Counted from the stretch's first letter, positions 1-9,343 are shown. The stretch is DNA of 57,784 nucleotides from Rhodococcoides fascians A44A (GCF_000760735.1 NZ_JMEX01000005.1:482664-540447), one strand, 5' to 3'. Notes: a model not told the origin generated them from the letters alone. Made by a program: numbers and translations.

Positions 1-22
1 GTGAGTGTGCTGTGATGGTGTG

Positions 23-1291
23 ATGCTTCGCTGGTCGGAACTATCGGCGACGAGCAAAGACGTGCTCGTCGTGGCGGCGTACCTGTCGGTGGGTATCGTC
101 CTGTATTGGGCGAACATCTTCAGCTTCCTTCCGGTCGAGAACCCTCCACCGCTGTGGGTCAGGGTCGGCATCCTCGCCTTGCTGTGTGTGTGCACGCTCT
201 GGAGGCGGCGTGCACCCGTTCTCGCGCTCGGCACGGCCGCGCTTCCGTTCACGCTGGATCTGCTCGTGGGAGCGTCGCTGCCGATCTGGCTGATCATGAC
301 CGACCTCGTGTACTGCGTCGCGCTCTACGGCAGCAGACGCCAGGCGGTGTGGATCGTCCGCTTGTCCGTGCTTCTGACCGTGGTGGTGTGCACCGTCGCT
401 TTCGTCCTCACGACGGATTGGCGTGAGGTCGTCATCGCCCTGGGCGGCGCTGCGGTGTTCCTCGGCACGCCGCTCGGGTGGGCGTTGAACATCCGCCAGC
501 ACAAGGAGATCGCGCACAGTGAACGCGAGCGAGCCGAGGCCATGACCGTCATCGCGGAGTTGGACAGGCGCGCGGCGATCGACGCGGAACGCTCGCGGAT
601 GGCCCGTGATCTGCACGACGTCGTCGCGGGGCATCTGTCGGCTATCGCGATCCAGTCCGAGGCAGCCCTGCGCATCGTCGCAGCTCGAGGCGGTGCCGAC
701 TCGCCCGCGGTCTGCACCGGCTCTAGCCACGGTGCTGCAGACCACAGTGTTGCGGACGTGGTGTCGTCCATCCGGTCCAACAGCACCGATGCGTTGACCG
801 AGATGCGAGCGATGATCGGACTGCTGCGAAACGGGGGTGAAGGCGTGGACGAGACCCGCTCCCCCGGACGGATTGCCGAGTTGGGGAGACTCGTCGCCTC
901 CGCAGGTGCCAGTGGTACCGAGGTCACCGTCAGCGGTGACTTCGCACCGGGCGCACCATCATCACTGTCCGTTCCGGCGGCGGTCGATCACGCCGCGTTT
1001 CGAATCGTGCAGGAAGCGTTGACGAACGCGGTGGTTCATTCGCCGGGCCAACCGGCCGAGCTCGACCTCCGGTGCGACCACGGCAGACTCCGAATCGAAG
1101 TCGTCAACGCGCTACCGTCCACGGCCGAAGCATCGACGCACACGACCGGACACACTGGAGCGGGGCTGACCAACATGACACAGCGGGCCGAACTTCTCGG
1201 CGGTGACCTCCGTGCCGGCTCGAACGGCGGTAGGTGGGTCGTCGAAGCCGTTCTGCCCCTGTCGACCACGCCCGGGGTGTCGACACCGTGA
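23..1291 (+). CDS. Two-component sensor histidine kinase, NarL/DesK class
   Basis: This is a membrane-bound sensor kinase that would phosphorylate the response regulator encoded directly downstream. The first ~160 residues are a series of hydrophobic segments (about five membrane passes). They are followed by a HisKA_3 dimerisation domain with the motif MARDLHDVVAGHLS, whose histidine is near residue 198. The HATPase_c domain follows, with N-box QEALTNAVVHS and G-box GAGLTNMTQRAELLGG. I chose the ATG at 23; GTG codons at 5 and 20 are in frame and also possible. The stop overlaps the start of the regulator gene (GTGA), so the two are translationally coupled. The signal sensed cannot be read from the sequence, because the N-terminal domain has no known ligand-binding fold that I recognise. 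Confidence 0.9.
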   Translation: MLRWSELSATSKDVLVVAAYLSVGIVLYWANIFSFLPVENPPPLWVRVGILALLCVCTLWRRRAPVLALGTAALPFTLDLLVGASLPIWLIMTDLVYCVALYGSRRQAVWIVRLSVLLTVVVCTVAFVLTTDWREVVIALGGAAVFLGTPLGWALNIRQHKEIAHSERERAEAMTVIAELDRRAAIDAERSRMARDLHDVVAGHLSAIAIQSEAALRIVAARGGADSPAVCTGSSHGAADHSVADVVSSIRSNSTDALTEMRAMIGLLRNGGEGVDETRSPGRIAELGRLVASAGASGTEVTVSGDFAPGAPSSLSVPAAVDHAAFRIVQEALTNAVVHSPGQPAELDLRCDHGRLRIEVVNALPSTAEASTHTTGHTGAGLTNMTQRAELLGGDLRAGSNGGRWVVEAVLPLSTTPGVSTP

Positions 1292-1929
1292 TCCGAGTAC
1301 TGATAGCCGACGACCATGCCGCAATTCGCTCGGGCCTGGCGATGATCGTGGGCTCCGCGCCCGGATACACGGTGGTCGGCGAAGCAGTCGACGGACAGGA
1401 CGCCATCGACCAGGCGCGGGCGCACACGCCGGATGTCGTGCTGATGGATATTCGAATGCCGGGCATCGACGGGATCGAGGCAACCGCCGCCGTCGTCGGA
1501 AACGATCTGGCCCGTGTTCTCGTCCTCACGACGTTCGACATCGACGACTACGTGTTCCGTGCTCTGGAGGCGGGCGCGTCGGGCTTCGTTCTGAAATCGG
1601 TGTCCGCCGACGCGTTGCTCGACGCCATCGCTGCCGTTCACGCCGGCGACGGTGTGCTGGCGCCCGAAGTCACTCGGACGGTGATCGACGCGTTCGCAGC
1701 GGGCGGCCGCGATGTTCCGAAGGTCGGACCTCCTGGGTTGACCGAGCTGACCGAGCGCGAACACGATGTGCTGCGGTGCCTCGGCGACGGCATGTCCAAT
1801 GCGGCGATCGCCCGTGAGCTCTTCATCGGGGAGACCACGGTCAAGACGCACGTGTCGAGAGTGCTCACCAAGCTGGGAGTCACCTCGCGCGTGCAGGCTG
1901 CAATCCTCGCCCGGTCACGGCCACGGTGA
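1288..1929 (+). CDS. NarL/FixJ-family response regulator
   Basis: This is a DNA-binding response regulator of 213 residues, partner of the kinase just upstream. The N-terminal receiver domain begins VIRVLIADDHAAIRSG, with the acidic pair and the phospho-acceptor aspartate at D54 in VVLMDIRMPG. The C-terminal LuxR-type helix-turn-helix (about residues 148-205) contains LTEREHDVLRCLGDGMSN and IGETTVKTHVSRVLTKLG. The GTG start at 1288 overlaps the kinase stop by four bases. An upstream in-frame start lies inside the kinase gene and would add residues not expected for the family. The target genes are unknown. Confidence 0.92.
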   Translation: MIRVLIADDHAAIRSGLAMIVGSAPGYTVVGEAVDGQDAIDQARAHTPDVVLMDIRMPGIDGIEATAAVVGNDLARVLVLTTFDIDDYVFRALEAGASGFVLKSVSADALLDAIAAVHAGDGVLAPEVTRTVIDAFAAGGRDVPKVGPPGLTELTEREHDVLRCLGDGMSNAAIARELFIGETTVKTHVSRVLTKLGVTSRVQAAILARSRPR

Positions 1930-1959
1930 ACGGCGCAGTGATTCCCTGGTCCGGTAGAT

Positions 1960-2319
1960 CTACAGGTGCGGCGGTGTGAAGGTGCCGTCGTCGCCCGGCA
2001 GGTATTCGACGACGGAGGTCACGGCCGACGTGGGCAGCGGCCCGTACAGGTGAGGAAAGACCATGGCGTCCGGGTCACCCGGGACGCCCGGCTCCCAGCG
2101 CACCGGTGACCCCAGTCGTGCCGGATCGAGAACGAGCAGAATCAGATCGTCTCGGCCGGCGAACAGTCGGTTCGCCGGCAAGTGCACCTGTGCGGGCGTC
2201 GACAGGTGCACGAAACCGACGGCCGACAGCGACTCCGGCTCGATCCCCGGCGACTCTCGAACCGACAGCCAGTCCGCCAGAGTGCAGATGTGCAGCAAGG
2301 TTTCCGAGGTGTCACTCAC
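1960..2319 (-). CDS. DUF952 family protein
   Basis: This is a small cytoplasmic protein of 119 residues matching the DUF952 family. Typical features visible are the start LLHICTLADWL, the segment GFVHLSTPAQV and the C-terminal VFPHLYGPLP. The histidines in these motifs are the conserved ones of the family. The biochemical role is not established. The start is GTG. It is convergent with the response regulator gene and divergent from the DUF7455 gene, so it is probably transcribed alone. Confidence 0.8.
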   Translation of the reverse strand: MSDTSETLLHICTLADWLSVRESPGIEPESLSAVGFVHLSTPAQVHLPANRLFAGRDDLILLVLDPARLGSPVRWEPGVPGDPDAMVFPHLYGPLPTSAVTSVVEYLPGDDGTFTPPHL

Positions 2320-2568
2320 GATCGACGATTGTTCCAGGCGCGGCCGTTCTGCGGGGTACCGAAATCAGCTGTGAGCGAACAGTCCGAGGCTGCACACGCA
2401 CGGCCAGCAGGTTTCCTCGTGTTTCGTGTTAGTGACAACACAAAGAAACGCGCGCGGGAACAACACGTGACTGCCAATCGTCTGAAAGAGTGTACGGACC
2501 GCGCCATACCGACGCGGCGGACCGGCCCCAGGCAATCGGGTGACACCGAACGCCAGTACGGAGGAGTC

Positions 2569-2763
2569 ATGCCCGGAACATTGACCAGCCCACAGTTGAC
2601 AGCTGCCGACCGGTGCGACCGGTGCGGTGCAGGGGCTCGCGCACGTGTTGTGCTCGCGACCGGAGGAGAGCTTCTCTTCTGCGGTCACCACGCCAAGGAG
2701 CACGAAGACCGTCTGCGTGAAGTGAACGCAACGGTGATGACCGAATCGGGCTCCACGGTGTAG
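2569..2763 (+). CDS. DUF7455-type small zinc-ribbon-like protein
   Basis: This is a 64-residue protein with a CDRCGAGA knuckle near the N-terminus and LLFCGHHAKEHE in the second half, giving a Cys/His set suited to bind one zinc ion. Short proteins with this pattern (DUF7455) are common in Actinobacteria near sigma-factor genes, and their function is unknown. The ATG at 2569 follows a good GGAGG ribosome binding site at 2560-2564. A longer reading frame extends upstream but has no family support. The gene ends just before a strong hairpin at 2799-2832. Confidence 0.82.
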   Translation: MPGTLTSPQLTAADRCDRCGAGARARVVLATGGELLFCGHHAKEHEDRLREVNATVMTESGSTV

Positions 2764-2798
2764 GGCCGGTAAACCTGCCGACAACAACATCGACACCG

Positions 2799-2832
2799 AG
2801 AACGGGTGGCCGCATCAGCGGCCACCCGTTCT
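2799..2832. terminator. Bidirectional hairpin terminator
   Basis: A perfect 15-base-pair stem (2799-2813 with 2818-2832) with loop ATCA lies between the DUF7455 gene (plus) and the helicase gene (minus), whose 3' ends converge. It is followed by TCTCTG rather than a long T run, as is usual for high-GC actinobacteria. Confidence 0.75.
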
Positions 2833-2864
2833 TCTCTGTCCAGGTCGCAGGTTCACCGGTCTCG

Positions 2865-4601
2865 TCACATCTTGCGCAACTGGGCTATCCGCTCGCTCAA
2901 CTGATCCGCCGTGGCCATGGCCGTCGGAGGGCCACCACACACACGTCGTAGATCGCCGTGAATGACGCCGTGCGGCTTCCCGGTGCGGTGGTGGTACACC
3001 GCAACCAGAGAGTTGAGTTCGCGCCGCAGCGCGGCCAGCTGCCCCGCCGTCGACACACGGTCCGACACGACCGGCGGTGGGACCGCCGGAACCGGAGCCG
3101 CCGGCTTCTCCATCTGTTCCTGCTGCCGCTGCCGCAGCAGATCTCGCATCTGCTTGGCGTCGAGCAATCCGGGAAGCCCGAGGTAGTCGGCTTCCTCGTC
3201 GCTGCCGGAGAACGTCGCCGTCCCGAACGAGGATCCGTCGTAGATGACCTGGTCCAGCTCGGCGTCGGCGCCGAGTGACGTGTAGGCCTTCTCTTCCTCG
3301 CCGAGCTCGTCCTTCTGCTTGTTCGCGTCCGCCAGGAGGTCGTCGTCGAGACCGTCCTTCTCGCGGTGCGGCTTGCCCAGGATGTGGTCACGTTGCGCCT
3401 CGAGCTGGCTCGCCAGATCGAGGAGAACAGGCACCGAGGGGAGGAAGACGCTGGCCGTCTCCCCCGGCCGCCTGGATCGCACGAATCGACCGATGGCCTG
3501 TGCGAAGTACAGCGGCGTGGACGCGCTGGTGGCGTACACCCCGACGGCAAGACGCGGAACGTCCACACCCTCGGACACCATCCGCACCGCAACCATCCAC
3601 TTCTGATCGCTCTTGCCGAATTCCGCGATCCGAGCGGAGGAAGTCGGGTCGTCGGACAGCACGATGCACGGAGTTTCGCCGGTGATGACCTCGATCAACT
3701 TCGCGTACGCGCGAGCGACCGTCTGATCCGTCGCGATCACCAGGCCGCCCGCGTCGGGCATGCCACCGGCGCGCAACTGGCCGAGACGAGTGTTGGCCGC
3801 CAGCAGGACCGCAGGCATCCAGTCACCCTGAGGATCCAACGCGGTACGCCACGCACGAGCGGTCTGCTCGGCGTTCAGAGGCTCGCCCAGACGGGCTGTG
3901 TACTCCTCGCCCGCGCTGTCGCGCCACCGCGCCTCGCCCGAGTACGCCAGAAACACCACGGGCCGCACGACGCCGTCGGCGAGCGCGTCCGAGTAGCCGT
4001 ACGCATGGTCCGCGCGCGAGCGCATCAGACCGTCCTGATCCGGCTCGTAGTTCACGAACGGGATGGGGCTGTCGTCGCTGCGGAACGGAGTTCCGGTCAG
4101 CGCGAGGCGACGAGTGGCGTCACCGAACGCCTCCCGAATGCCCTCACCCCAACTCTTCGCATCGCCGCCGTGGTGAATCTCGTCGAGGATGACGAGCGTC
4201 TTACGACTCTCCGTGCGGACCCGGTGCCTGAACGGGTGCGACGCGATCTGCGCGTACGTGACGACGACACCGTGGTAATCGCTCGACGTCTGACCGGTCG
4301 AGTTGGAGAACCGCGAGTCCAGCGCGATGCCGACTCGTGCCGCGGATTCGGCCCACTGATGTTTCAGATGCTCCGTCGGTGCGACGACGGTCACCTGATC
4401 GACCGTCCGGTGAGCGAGCAACTCCGATGCCACACGCAGCGCGAACGTCGTCTTACCTGCACCGGGCGTCGCGACCGCCAAGAAGTCCTTCGGAGAGGAC
4501 ACCAGATATTTCGTCAGAGCACGCCTCTGCCACGCGCGCAGCGGCGCACCACCTGCTGCGGGTGCCGTCGAGGCGTCGATCGGGTCTGTCGTGTCGGTCA
4601 T
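2865..4601 (-). CDS. DEAD/DEAH-box superfamily 2 helicase
   Basis: This is an ATP-dependent SF2 helicase of about 578 residues. The motifs appear in order: Walker A TPGAGKTTFA, motif II VILDEIHHGG, motif III ALTGTPFRSD and motif VI QAIGRFVRSRRPGE. It resembles the UvrB/RecG-like ResIII group that opens or remodels nucleic acid. The C-terminal ~150 residues are charged and contain a Gln-rich helix, followed by a small domain ending QLSERIAQLRKM. The ATG at 4601 is used here; a GTG four codons upstream (4613) is also possible. It is divergent from the YihY gene. The precise substrate is unknown. Confidence 0.85.
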   Translation of the reverse strand: MTDTTDPIDASTAPAAGGAPLRAWQRRALTKYLVSSPKDFLAVATPGAGKTTFALRVASELLAHRTVDQVTVVAPTEHLKHQWAESAARVGIALDSRFSNSTGQTSSDYHGVVVTYAQIASHPFRHRVRTESRKTLVILDEIHHGGDAKSWGEGIREAFGDATRRLALTGTPFRSDDSPIPFVNYEPDQDGLMRSRADHAYGYSDALADGVVRPVVFLAYSGEARWRDSAGEEYTARLGEPLNAEQTARAWRTALDPQGDWMPAVLLAANTRLGQLRAGGMPDAGGLVIATDQTVARAYAKLIEVITGETPCIVLSDDPTSSARIAEFGKSDQKWMVAVRMVSEGVDVPRLAVGVYATSASTPLYFAQAIGRFVRSRRPGETASVFLPSVPVLLDLASQLEAQRDHILGKPHREKDGLDDDLLADANKQKDELGEEEKAYTSLGADAELDQVIYDGSSFGTATFSGSDEEADYLGLPGLLDAKQMRDLLRQRQQEQMEKPAAPVPAVPPPVVSDRVSTAGQLAALRRELNSLVAVYHHRTGKPHGVIHGDLRRVCGGPPTAMATADQLSERIAQLRKM

Positions 4602-4806
4602 GTCAGCGCTCACTGGCCGCCGATTCCTGGCATCGATGAATGTCCTCGCGCTCTCGCCTCGCCTTGCAGTGTCCGCCGTGGAGCCTAACTCTCGGCACCG
4701 ACCGATTCCTCATCGCCGAGCTAGAGGGAGTCGTACGACACGCCGAAGGGCTGCGGGCGGGGTGGAACGAGCGCTCGTGCCCGGCGTCAGGAATGCTGGA
4801 GTGACC

Positions 4807-5976
4807 ATGAGCGAATCGACGGCTTCCCCCTCGCCGACCGAGCAGTTGTCGGCACGCCACCCCGTGCGGCTGGTGTGGGTGGTGACCTTGCGCACACTGA
4901 GCAAGGCATGGGACGACTCGATATTCAGCAAGTCCGCGACCGCGGCCTTCTGGCAGACCCTGTCTCTGCCGCCCCTGCTGCTCGGCGTCCTGGGAAGTCT
5001 CGGATTCGTCGCGGGATGGTTCGGTCCGAACACCATCGACATCATCGAGTCCAAGATCATCACGTTCAGCAGCACGCTGTTCAGCGACAGCGTCGTCGAC
5101 GGCATCATCGAACCGACCGTGCAGGACATTCTGCAGCAAGGTCGGGGCGAGATCGTCTCGGGCGGTTTCGTTCTGTCGCTGTGGGCGGGGTCGTCGGCCA
5201 TCTCGACGTTCGTCGATTCCATCGTCGAGGCCCACGGTCAGCAGGACGCCCGCAATCCGGTGTGGCAGCGCATCTTCGCGCTCCTGCTGTACGTCGCCTT
5301 CCTGATCGTCGCGGTGTTCGTGCTTCCGCTCGTTGCACTGGGGCCGACGTACGTTCAAGCGTTGCTACCCGATTCGTGGTTCGAGATCGGTAGCGAACTG
5401 ATCGACATCCTCTACTACCCGGCAGTCGGCCTGCTGTTGATCGCCGGGCTGACCACGCTGTACAAGGTCGCGTTGCACACGTCTCTGCCCTGGCATCGAC
5501 TTCTGGGCGGCGCGTTGCTGGCCGGTGTCTTCTTCATGATCGCGAGCGCCGTGCTGCGGTTCTATCTCACCTGGGTCACCGGGACGGGCTACACCTACGG
5601 CGCGCTGGCGACCCCGATCGCATTCCTGCTCTTCACGTTCTTTCTCGGCTTCGCCGTGGTGCTCGGCGCCGAATTCAACGCGACCATCCAGGAGTTCTTT
5701 CCGGCGCGCGCCACCAGGATCGAGCAGATGAGGGAGTGGCTCGCCGCACAGGCCGCTTACGAGGAGTCGGGGGCAGTGTCCGCCGTCGCCTGGCGTCTCG
5801 CCACCGGTCCCATCCGCCTGACCGGCGACCGGTCACGACCCAAGCGGGCCGGGTTCTCCCAAGCAGAACCCGAGCCGCACGCGGACTCGCCCGAGACCGG
5901 CCCGACCCATCCGTCTGCACAGCAGAACGGTGGGTCGGAAAGGTCGGATCAGTCGCCCTTCTTCAAGCCGTCGTAG
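4807..5976 (+). CDS. YihY/BrkB-family integral membrane protein
   Basis: This inner-membrane protein of 389 residues belongs to the YihY (formerly BrkB/RNase BN) family. It has about six hydrophobic helices between residues 45 and 310, for example LPPLLLGVLGSLGFVAG and the segment around FLLFTFFLGFAVVLGAEFN. A C-terminal cytoplasmic tail is rich in Pro, Glu and Ser. The family signature SKSATAAFWQTLSLPP lies before the first helix. The function of the family is unsettled; a transport role has been suggested. The ATG at 4807 has CTGGAG seven bases upstream. Its 3' end overlaps the convergent DUF3039 gene by 28 bases. Confidence 0.85.
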   Translation: MSESTASPSPTEQLSARHPVRLVWVVTLRTLSKAWDDSIFSKSATAAFWQTLSLPPLLLGVLGSLGFVAGWFGPNTIDIIESKIITFSSTLFSDSVVDGIIEPTVQDILQQGRGEIVSGGFVLSLWAGSSAISTFVDSIVEAHGQQDARNPVWQRIFALLLYVAFLIVAVFVLPLVALGPTYVQALLPDSWFEIGSELIDILYYPAVGLLLIAGLTTLYKVALHTSLPWHRLLGGALLAGVFFMIASAVLRFYLTWVTGTGYTYGALATPIAFLLFTFFLGFAVVLGAEFNATIQEFFPARATRIEQMREWLAAQAAYEESGAVSAVAWRLATGPIRLTGDRSRPKRAGFSQAEPEPHADSPETGPTHPSAQQNGGSERSDQSPFFKPS

Positions 5977-6185
5977 ACCTTCTTGCAGTCGGGGCACACC
6001 GGCGAACCAGGCTTGGCCGACTTGGTGACGGGAAACACCTCGCCGCACAGCGCGACCACGTGGGTACCCATGACCGCGCTCTCGGCGATCTTGTTCTTCT
6101 TGACGTAGTGGAAGAATTTGGGCCGGTCGTCGTCGGTGGTCTCGTCCGGCGCGATATCGGGACGTTCCTTGGTCTGAGTGCTCAT
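5949..6185 (-). CDS. DUF3039 family protein
   Basis: This is a 78-residue protein conserved in Actinobacteria (DUF3039). It has a probable zinc site formed by THVVALCGEVF and VCPDCKKVYDGL. The N-terminal 25 residues are acidic. No function is established. The ATG at 6185 was chosen over an upstream in-frame ATG because the family starts here. The gene lies convergent to, and overlapping with, the YihY gene, and I recall the same arrangement in mycobacteria. Confidence 0.85.
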   Translation of the reverse strand: MSTQTKERPDIAPDETTDDDRPKFFHYVKKNKIAESAVMGTHVVALCGEVFPVTKSAKPGSPVCPDCKKVYDGLKKGD

Positions 6186-6267
6186 GCCCCGATTATTCCG
6201 CACCGGAGCGAGCCACGACCACCTACCGTTCAGTGCAATCCGAGCAACGTAGTGACACAGTGGAGGT

Positions 6268-6636
6268 ATGACGCGAACATCCGGGTTCTCCGACCCGGCG
6301 GACAGCGGCTCGGCCCGTCACCCCGCACTGATCACCGAAGCACGAACGTCGGTGGAAGAACAGCATCGTGCTCGCGTGAAGAAGTACATGTTCATCATGT
6401 CGTTTCGGATCCCCGCGCTGGTGCTCGCCGCCGTTTCCTACAGCATCTGGGCCAACCCGTGGATTGCCATGGCGATCGTCGGTGTATCCATCCCGCTTCC
6501 GTGGATGGCGGTGTTGATCGCCAACGATCGACCGCCTCGCACGAAGGACGAGGTGAGTCGCTACGACGGCCGCCGACAGGAGGACCCCGCGATCGAGGCG
6601 CGCGCGCACCACGTGATCGAGGCAGGCGAGGACTGA
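6268..6636 (+). CDS. DUF3099 family membrane protein
   Basis: This is a 122-residue protein with two adjacent transmembrane helices (roughly residues 43-62 and 65-85, including RIPALVLAAVSYSIW). Short charged ends flank the helices. It matches the actinobacterial DUF3099 family. No enzymatic motif is visible. It lies 32 bases before the methyltransferase gene and may share its transcript. Confidence 0.8.
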   Translation: MTRTSGFSDPADSGSARHPALITEARTSVEEQHRARVKKYMFIMSFRIPALVLAAVSYSIWANPWIAMAIVGVSIPLPWMAVLIANDRPPRTKDEVSRYDGRRQEDPAIEARAHHVIEAGED

Positions 6637-6667
6637 ACGCTCGCTCCGTCCTGAGAGACTGAGCGAT

Positions 6668-8212
6668 GTGACTGCACCGCTGCTCTCGGCCTGCCCACCG
6701 CTGCGCGACGCGTTCCTGCGGGTCGGGTACTCCGCTGATGCCCTGCTCGACGCCCTCGGCGTCGACGCTCACTCCGCACTCGGTCGCAGTGAGCCGGTTC
6801 CGGTTCGGCGGGCGTCCCGTGCGCTCGGGGATCTGGGCGTGCTCATTCGTCTGTTTCTTCTCGTCGACGACGTTCCCGAGGCGGATGCGTCGGCGGCACT
6901 GGCACCACTGCCGCTGGACGACGCTGTCGCGGCGGGGATCGTCGGGCGCAGCGGCCCGGGTCTGGTTCGGGCTGCCGTGGACATCAGGCCGCTCGACACC
7001 GGATCGGGCACCCGCTGGGTCGTGTCCGATCTCGACGGCAGCATGCGAGACGCCCCGACTGCACCCGACCACGTCCTCGGAGTCGGCCAGGCGTCTCTGT
7101 CCCTGTTGCGCGGGACTCCGACGACACCGGTCCCGTCGGTTCTGGATGTCGGAACAGGCTGCGGGGTGCAGGCCGTCCACGCGGCACACTATGCGGACTC
7201 GGTGACCGGGACCGATATCAGCGAAAGGTCGATGTTGTTGGCCGCGGCCACGTTCGCTCTCAACGACATGGATGTCGAGCTTCTTCGCGGGTCGTGGTTC
7301 GAACCGGTGAAGGGACGTGTCTTCGATCGAATCGTCGCCAATCCGCCGTTCGTCGTCGGGCTCGGCACGGTCAGCCACAGCTATCGGGACTCGGGGATCG
7401 ACCTGGACGGCGCGAGCCGGCTCATGATCGAGCAGGCCCCGACGCATCTCGTCATCGGAGGCACGGCTGCCGTCCTCGCGTCGTGGATTCACGTCGACGG
7501 CGAGGACTGGCGACGGCGGGTGGCGTCCTGGTTGCCCGAGCACGGCGTCGACGCGTGGATCCTCCAACGTGACGTCGCCGATCCGGCTCTGTACGTGGGG
7601 ACGTGGATGAAGGACGGCGGCGTCGATCCGCGAGACGGAGCCGGAGCGGTCCAGGCCGAGGCGTGGCTCGATCACTTCGAATCGGCCGACGTGACGGGCA
7701 TCGGGTTCGGGTTCGTCTATCTACGCCGAACCGACCTTCCCACCGATGTTCTCGCCGAGGACCTGCGGCACGCGTTCGACGATCCGCTGGGCGACGAGGC
7801 GATCGACTACTTCGCTCGATTGACGTGGCTACGCGAGAACGACGTCCAGACTGCCGTCTTCGAGCTGGATCCGGCGACGGCACTGGAGAAGGTGTCGCTG
7901 CCCGGAGACGAGGGGTGGTCGCCGGTGGTGACCCGCGTGCACCGCGGCAACGGACCCAACTGGCAACACGAGATCGACGACCTGGGCGCTGCCCTGCTCG
8001 CTGGAATGTCACCGGGCGGATTGCCGCTGGCCGAGTTGGTCGAACTGCTCGCGATCGCGCACGACGCGGAACCGGAGGACCTGACGCCTGCAGCCACGGC
8101 TTTGGTGGTCGATCTCTTTCGTCACGGCCTGATCAGGCCCCGAGGCTTTCGGGCCGTGTCGGGGCAAGTTCCGACCGAGAGAAGCTTCTCAGCAACTTCT
8201 CAGGACGAGTAA
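6668..8212 (+). CDS. Class I SAM-dependent methyltransferase (HemK/RsmC-like core)
   Basis: This is a 514-residue protein with a central Rossmann methyltransferase domain. The SAM-binding motif I is VLDVGTGCGVQAVHAA and the catalytic-type motif IV is IVANPPFVVG, the NPPF/Y signature of N-methyltransferases acting on planar amino groups (adenine, guanine or glutamine). An N-terminal ~130-residue domain and a C-terminal ~170-residue domain flank it, a three-part layout typical of actinobacterial homologues. The substrate is not known; rRNA or protein release factor are possible by analogy only. The start is GTG. It is upstream of sigB but separated by the sigB promoter. Confidence 0.8.
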   Translation: MTAPLLSACPPLRDAFLRVGYSADALLDALGVDAHSALGRSEPVPVRRASRALGDLGVLIRLFLLVDDVPEADASAALAPLPLDDAVAAGIVGRSGPGLVRAAVDIRPLDTGSGTRWVVSDLDGSMRDAPTAPDHVLGVGQASLSLLRGTPTTPVPSVLDVGTGCGVQAVHAAHYADSVTGTDISERSMLLAAATFALNDMDVELLRGSWFEPVKGRVFDRIVANPPFVVGLGTVSHSYRDSGIDLDGASRLMIEQAPTHLVIGGTAAVLASWIHVDGEDWRRRVASWLPEHGVDAWILQRDVADPALYVGTWMKDGGVDPRDGAGAVQAEAWLDHFESADVTGIGFGFVYLRRTDLPTDVLAEDLRHAFDDPLGDEAIDYFARLTWLRENDVQTAVFELDPATALEKVSLPGDEGWSPVVTRVHRGNGPNWQHEIDDLGAALLAGMSPGGLPLAELVELLAIAHDAEPEDLTPAATALVVDLFRHGLIRPRGFRAVSGQVPTERSFSATSQDE

Positions 8213-8253
8213 GGGATAGAGCCTGGTCAGGCGGGTATCAGAGGGTGGAGCGC

Positions 8254-8282
8254 GGGAACTTATCGAAGTCTTCCGGACGTTG
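8254..8282 (+). promoter_or_regulatory. Candidate ECF-type (SigE/SigH-like) promoter of sigB
   Basis: A GGGAAC element (8254-8259) and a CGTTG element (8278-8282) are separated by 18 bases, 36 bases before the sigB ATG. GGAAC with CGTT is the known recognition pattern of actinobacterial stress ECF sigma factors, and mycobacterial sigB is transcribed by SigE/SigH. The assignment here is by pattern only. Confidence 0.6.
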
Positions 8283-8317
8283 AGCACTATGAGACACCAC
8301 CGATCAGGAGGCAAGTC

Positions 8318-9289
8318 ATGACCAGCCCCAGCACCACGACCCGCCCGCGCCCCAGCGATGCCGACCTCGACGCCCAGAGCCCGGCCGCAGATTTGGTCCG
8401 CGTCTACCTCAACGGAATCGGCCGCACAGCTCTGCTGACCGCGGATGAGGAAGTGGATCTCGCCAAGCGGATCGAGGCGGGGTTGTACGCGAAGAACGTG
8501 CTGGAGAACACCAAGCGGTTGACCGCCGCCAAGAAGCGGAATCTCGCCATCATCGTGCGCGACGGAAGTGCAGCCCGTAGCCACCTTCTGGAGGCCAATC
8601 TCCGCCTGGTCGTGTCGCTCGCCAAGCGATACACCGGACGCGGTATGCCTCTGCTCGACCTCATCCAGGAAGGCAACCTGGGACTGATTCGAGCGATGGA
8701 GAAGTTCGACTATGCCAAGGGGTTCAAGTTCTCCACGTACGCCACGTGGTGGATCCGCCAGGCCATCACGCGCGGCATGGCTGATCAGAGCCGCACGATC
8801 CGGCTTCCTGTTCACCTGGTGGAGCAGGTGAACAAGCTGGCCCGGATCAAGCGCGAGCTGCATCAGCAGCTCGGCCGCGAGGCTACCGACGAGGAACTGT
8901 CGAACGAGTCCGGAATTCCCGCGGAGAAGATCGCAGACCTTCTCGATCACAGCCGTGACCCGGTCAGCCTGGACATGCCGGTCGGTACCGACGAGGAGGC
9001 GCCACTCGGCGACTTCATCGAAGATTCCGAGGCCACGTCGGCCGAGAACGCTGTCATCGCCGGGCTCCTTCACACCGACGTGCGGACTGTGCTGGGAACG
9101 CTCGACGAACGCGAGCAGCAGGTCATTCGGCTTCGCTACGGCCTCGACGACGGTCAGCCGCGCACTCTCGACCAGATCGGTAAGCTTTTCGGTCTCTCGC
9201 GGGAGCGTGTTCGCCAGATCGAGCGTGAGGTCATGGTGAAACTGCGTCAAGGAGACCGTGCCGAGAAGCTGCGCTCCTACGCGAGCTGA
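8318..9289 (+). CDS. sigB: RNA polymerase sigma factor SigB (group 2, sigma-70 family)
   Basis: This is a primary-like, stress and stationary-phase sigma factor of 323 residues. Conserved regions are complete. Region 1.2 starts [12 protein letters not shown]. Region 2 includes [20 protein letters not shown] and [17 protein letters not shown] for -10 recognition. Region 3 includes [16 protein letters not shown]. Region 4.2 ends with [16 protein letters not shown] for -35 binding. The lack of a long N-terminal extension separates it from SigA. The ATG follows GGAGG. The upstream ECF-like promoter suggests stress induction. In related genera sigB sits close to ideR, as here. Confidence 0.95.
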   Translation: MTSPSTTTRPRPSDADLDAQSPAADLVRVYLNGIGRTALLTADEEVDLAKRIEAGLYAKNVLENTKRLTAAKKRNLAIIVRDGSAARSHLLEANLRLVVSLAKRYTGRGMPLLDLIQEGNLGLIRAMEKFDYAKGFKFSTYATWWIRQAITRGMADQSRTIRLPVHLVEQVNKLARIKRELHQQLGREATDEELSNESGIPAEKIADLLDHSRDPVSLDMPVGTDEEAPLGDFIEDSEATSAENAVIAGLLHTDVRTVLGTLDEREQQVIRLRYGLDDGQPRTLDQIGKLFGLSRERVRQIEREVMVKLRQGDRAEKLRSYAS

Positions 9290-9318
9290 TCTCCAGCCCC
9301 AAGTCAGGTGGTGCAGCG

Positions 9319-9340
9319 GTGAGTCGCCCCGCTGACTCAC
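9319..9340 (+). terminator. Small hairpin downstream of sigB
   Basis: A seven-base-pair stem (GTGAGTC at 9319-9325 with GACTCAC at 9334-9340) lies 30 bases after the sigB stop and precedes a much stronger hairpin. It may assist termination. Confidence 0.4.
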
Positions 9341-9343
9341 CCA

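Noticed and set aside
3366..4688. A 440-codon open frame on the plus strand
   Set aside because: It is antisense to the SF2 helicase and has no family features.
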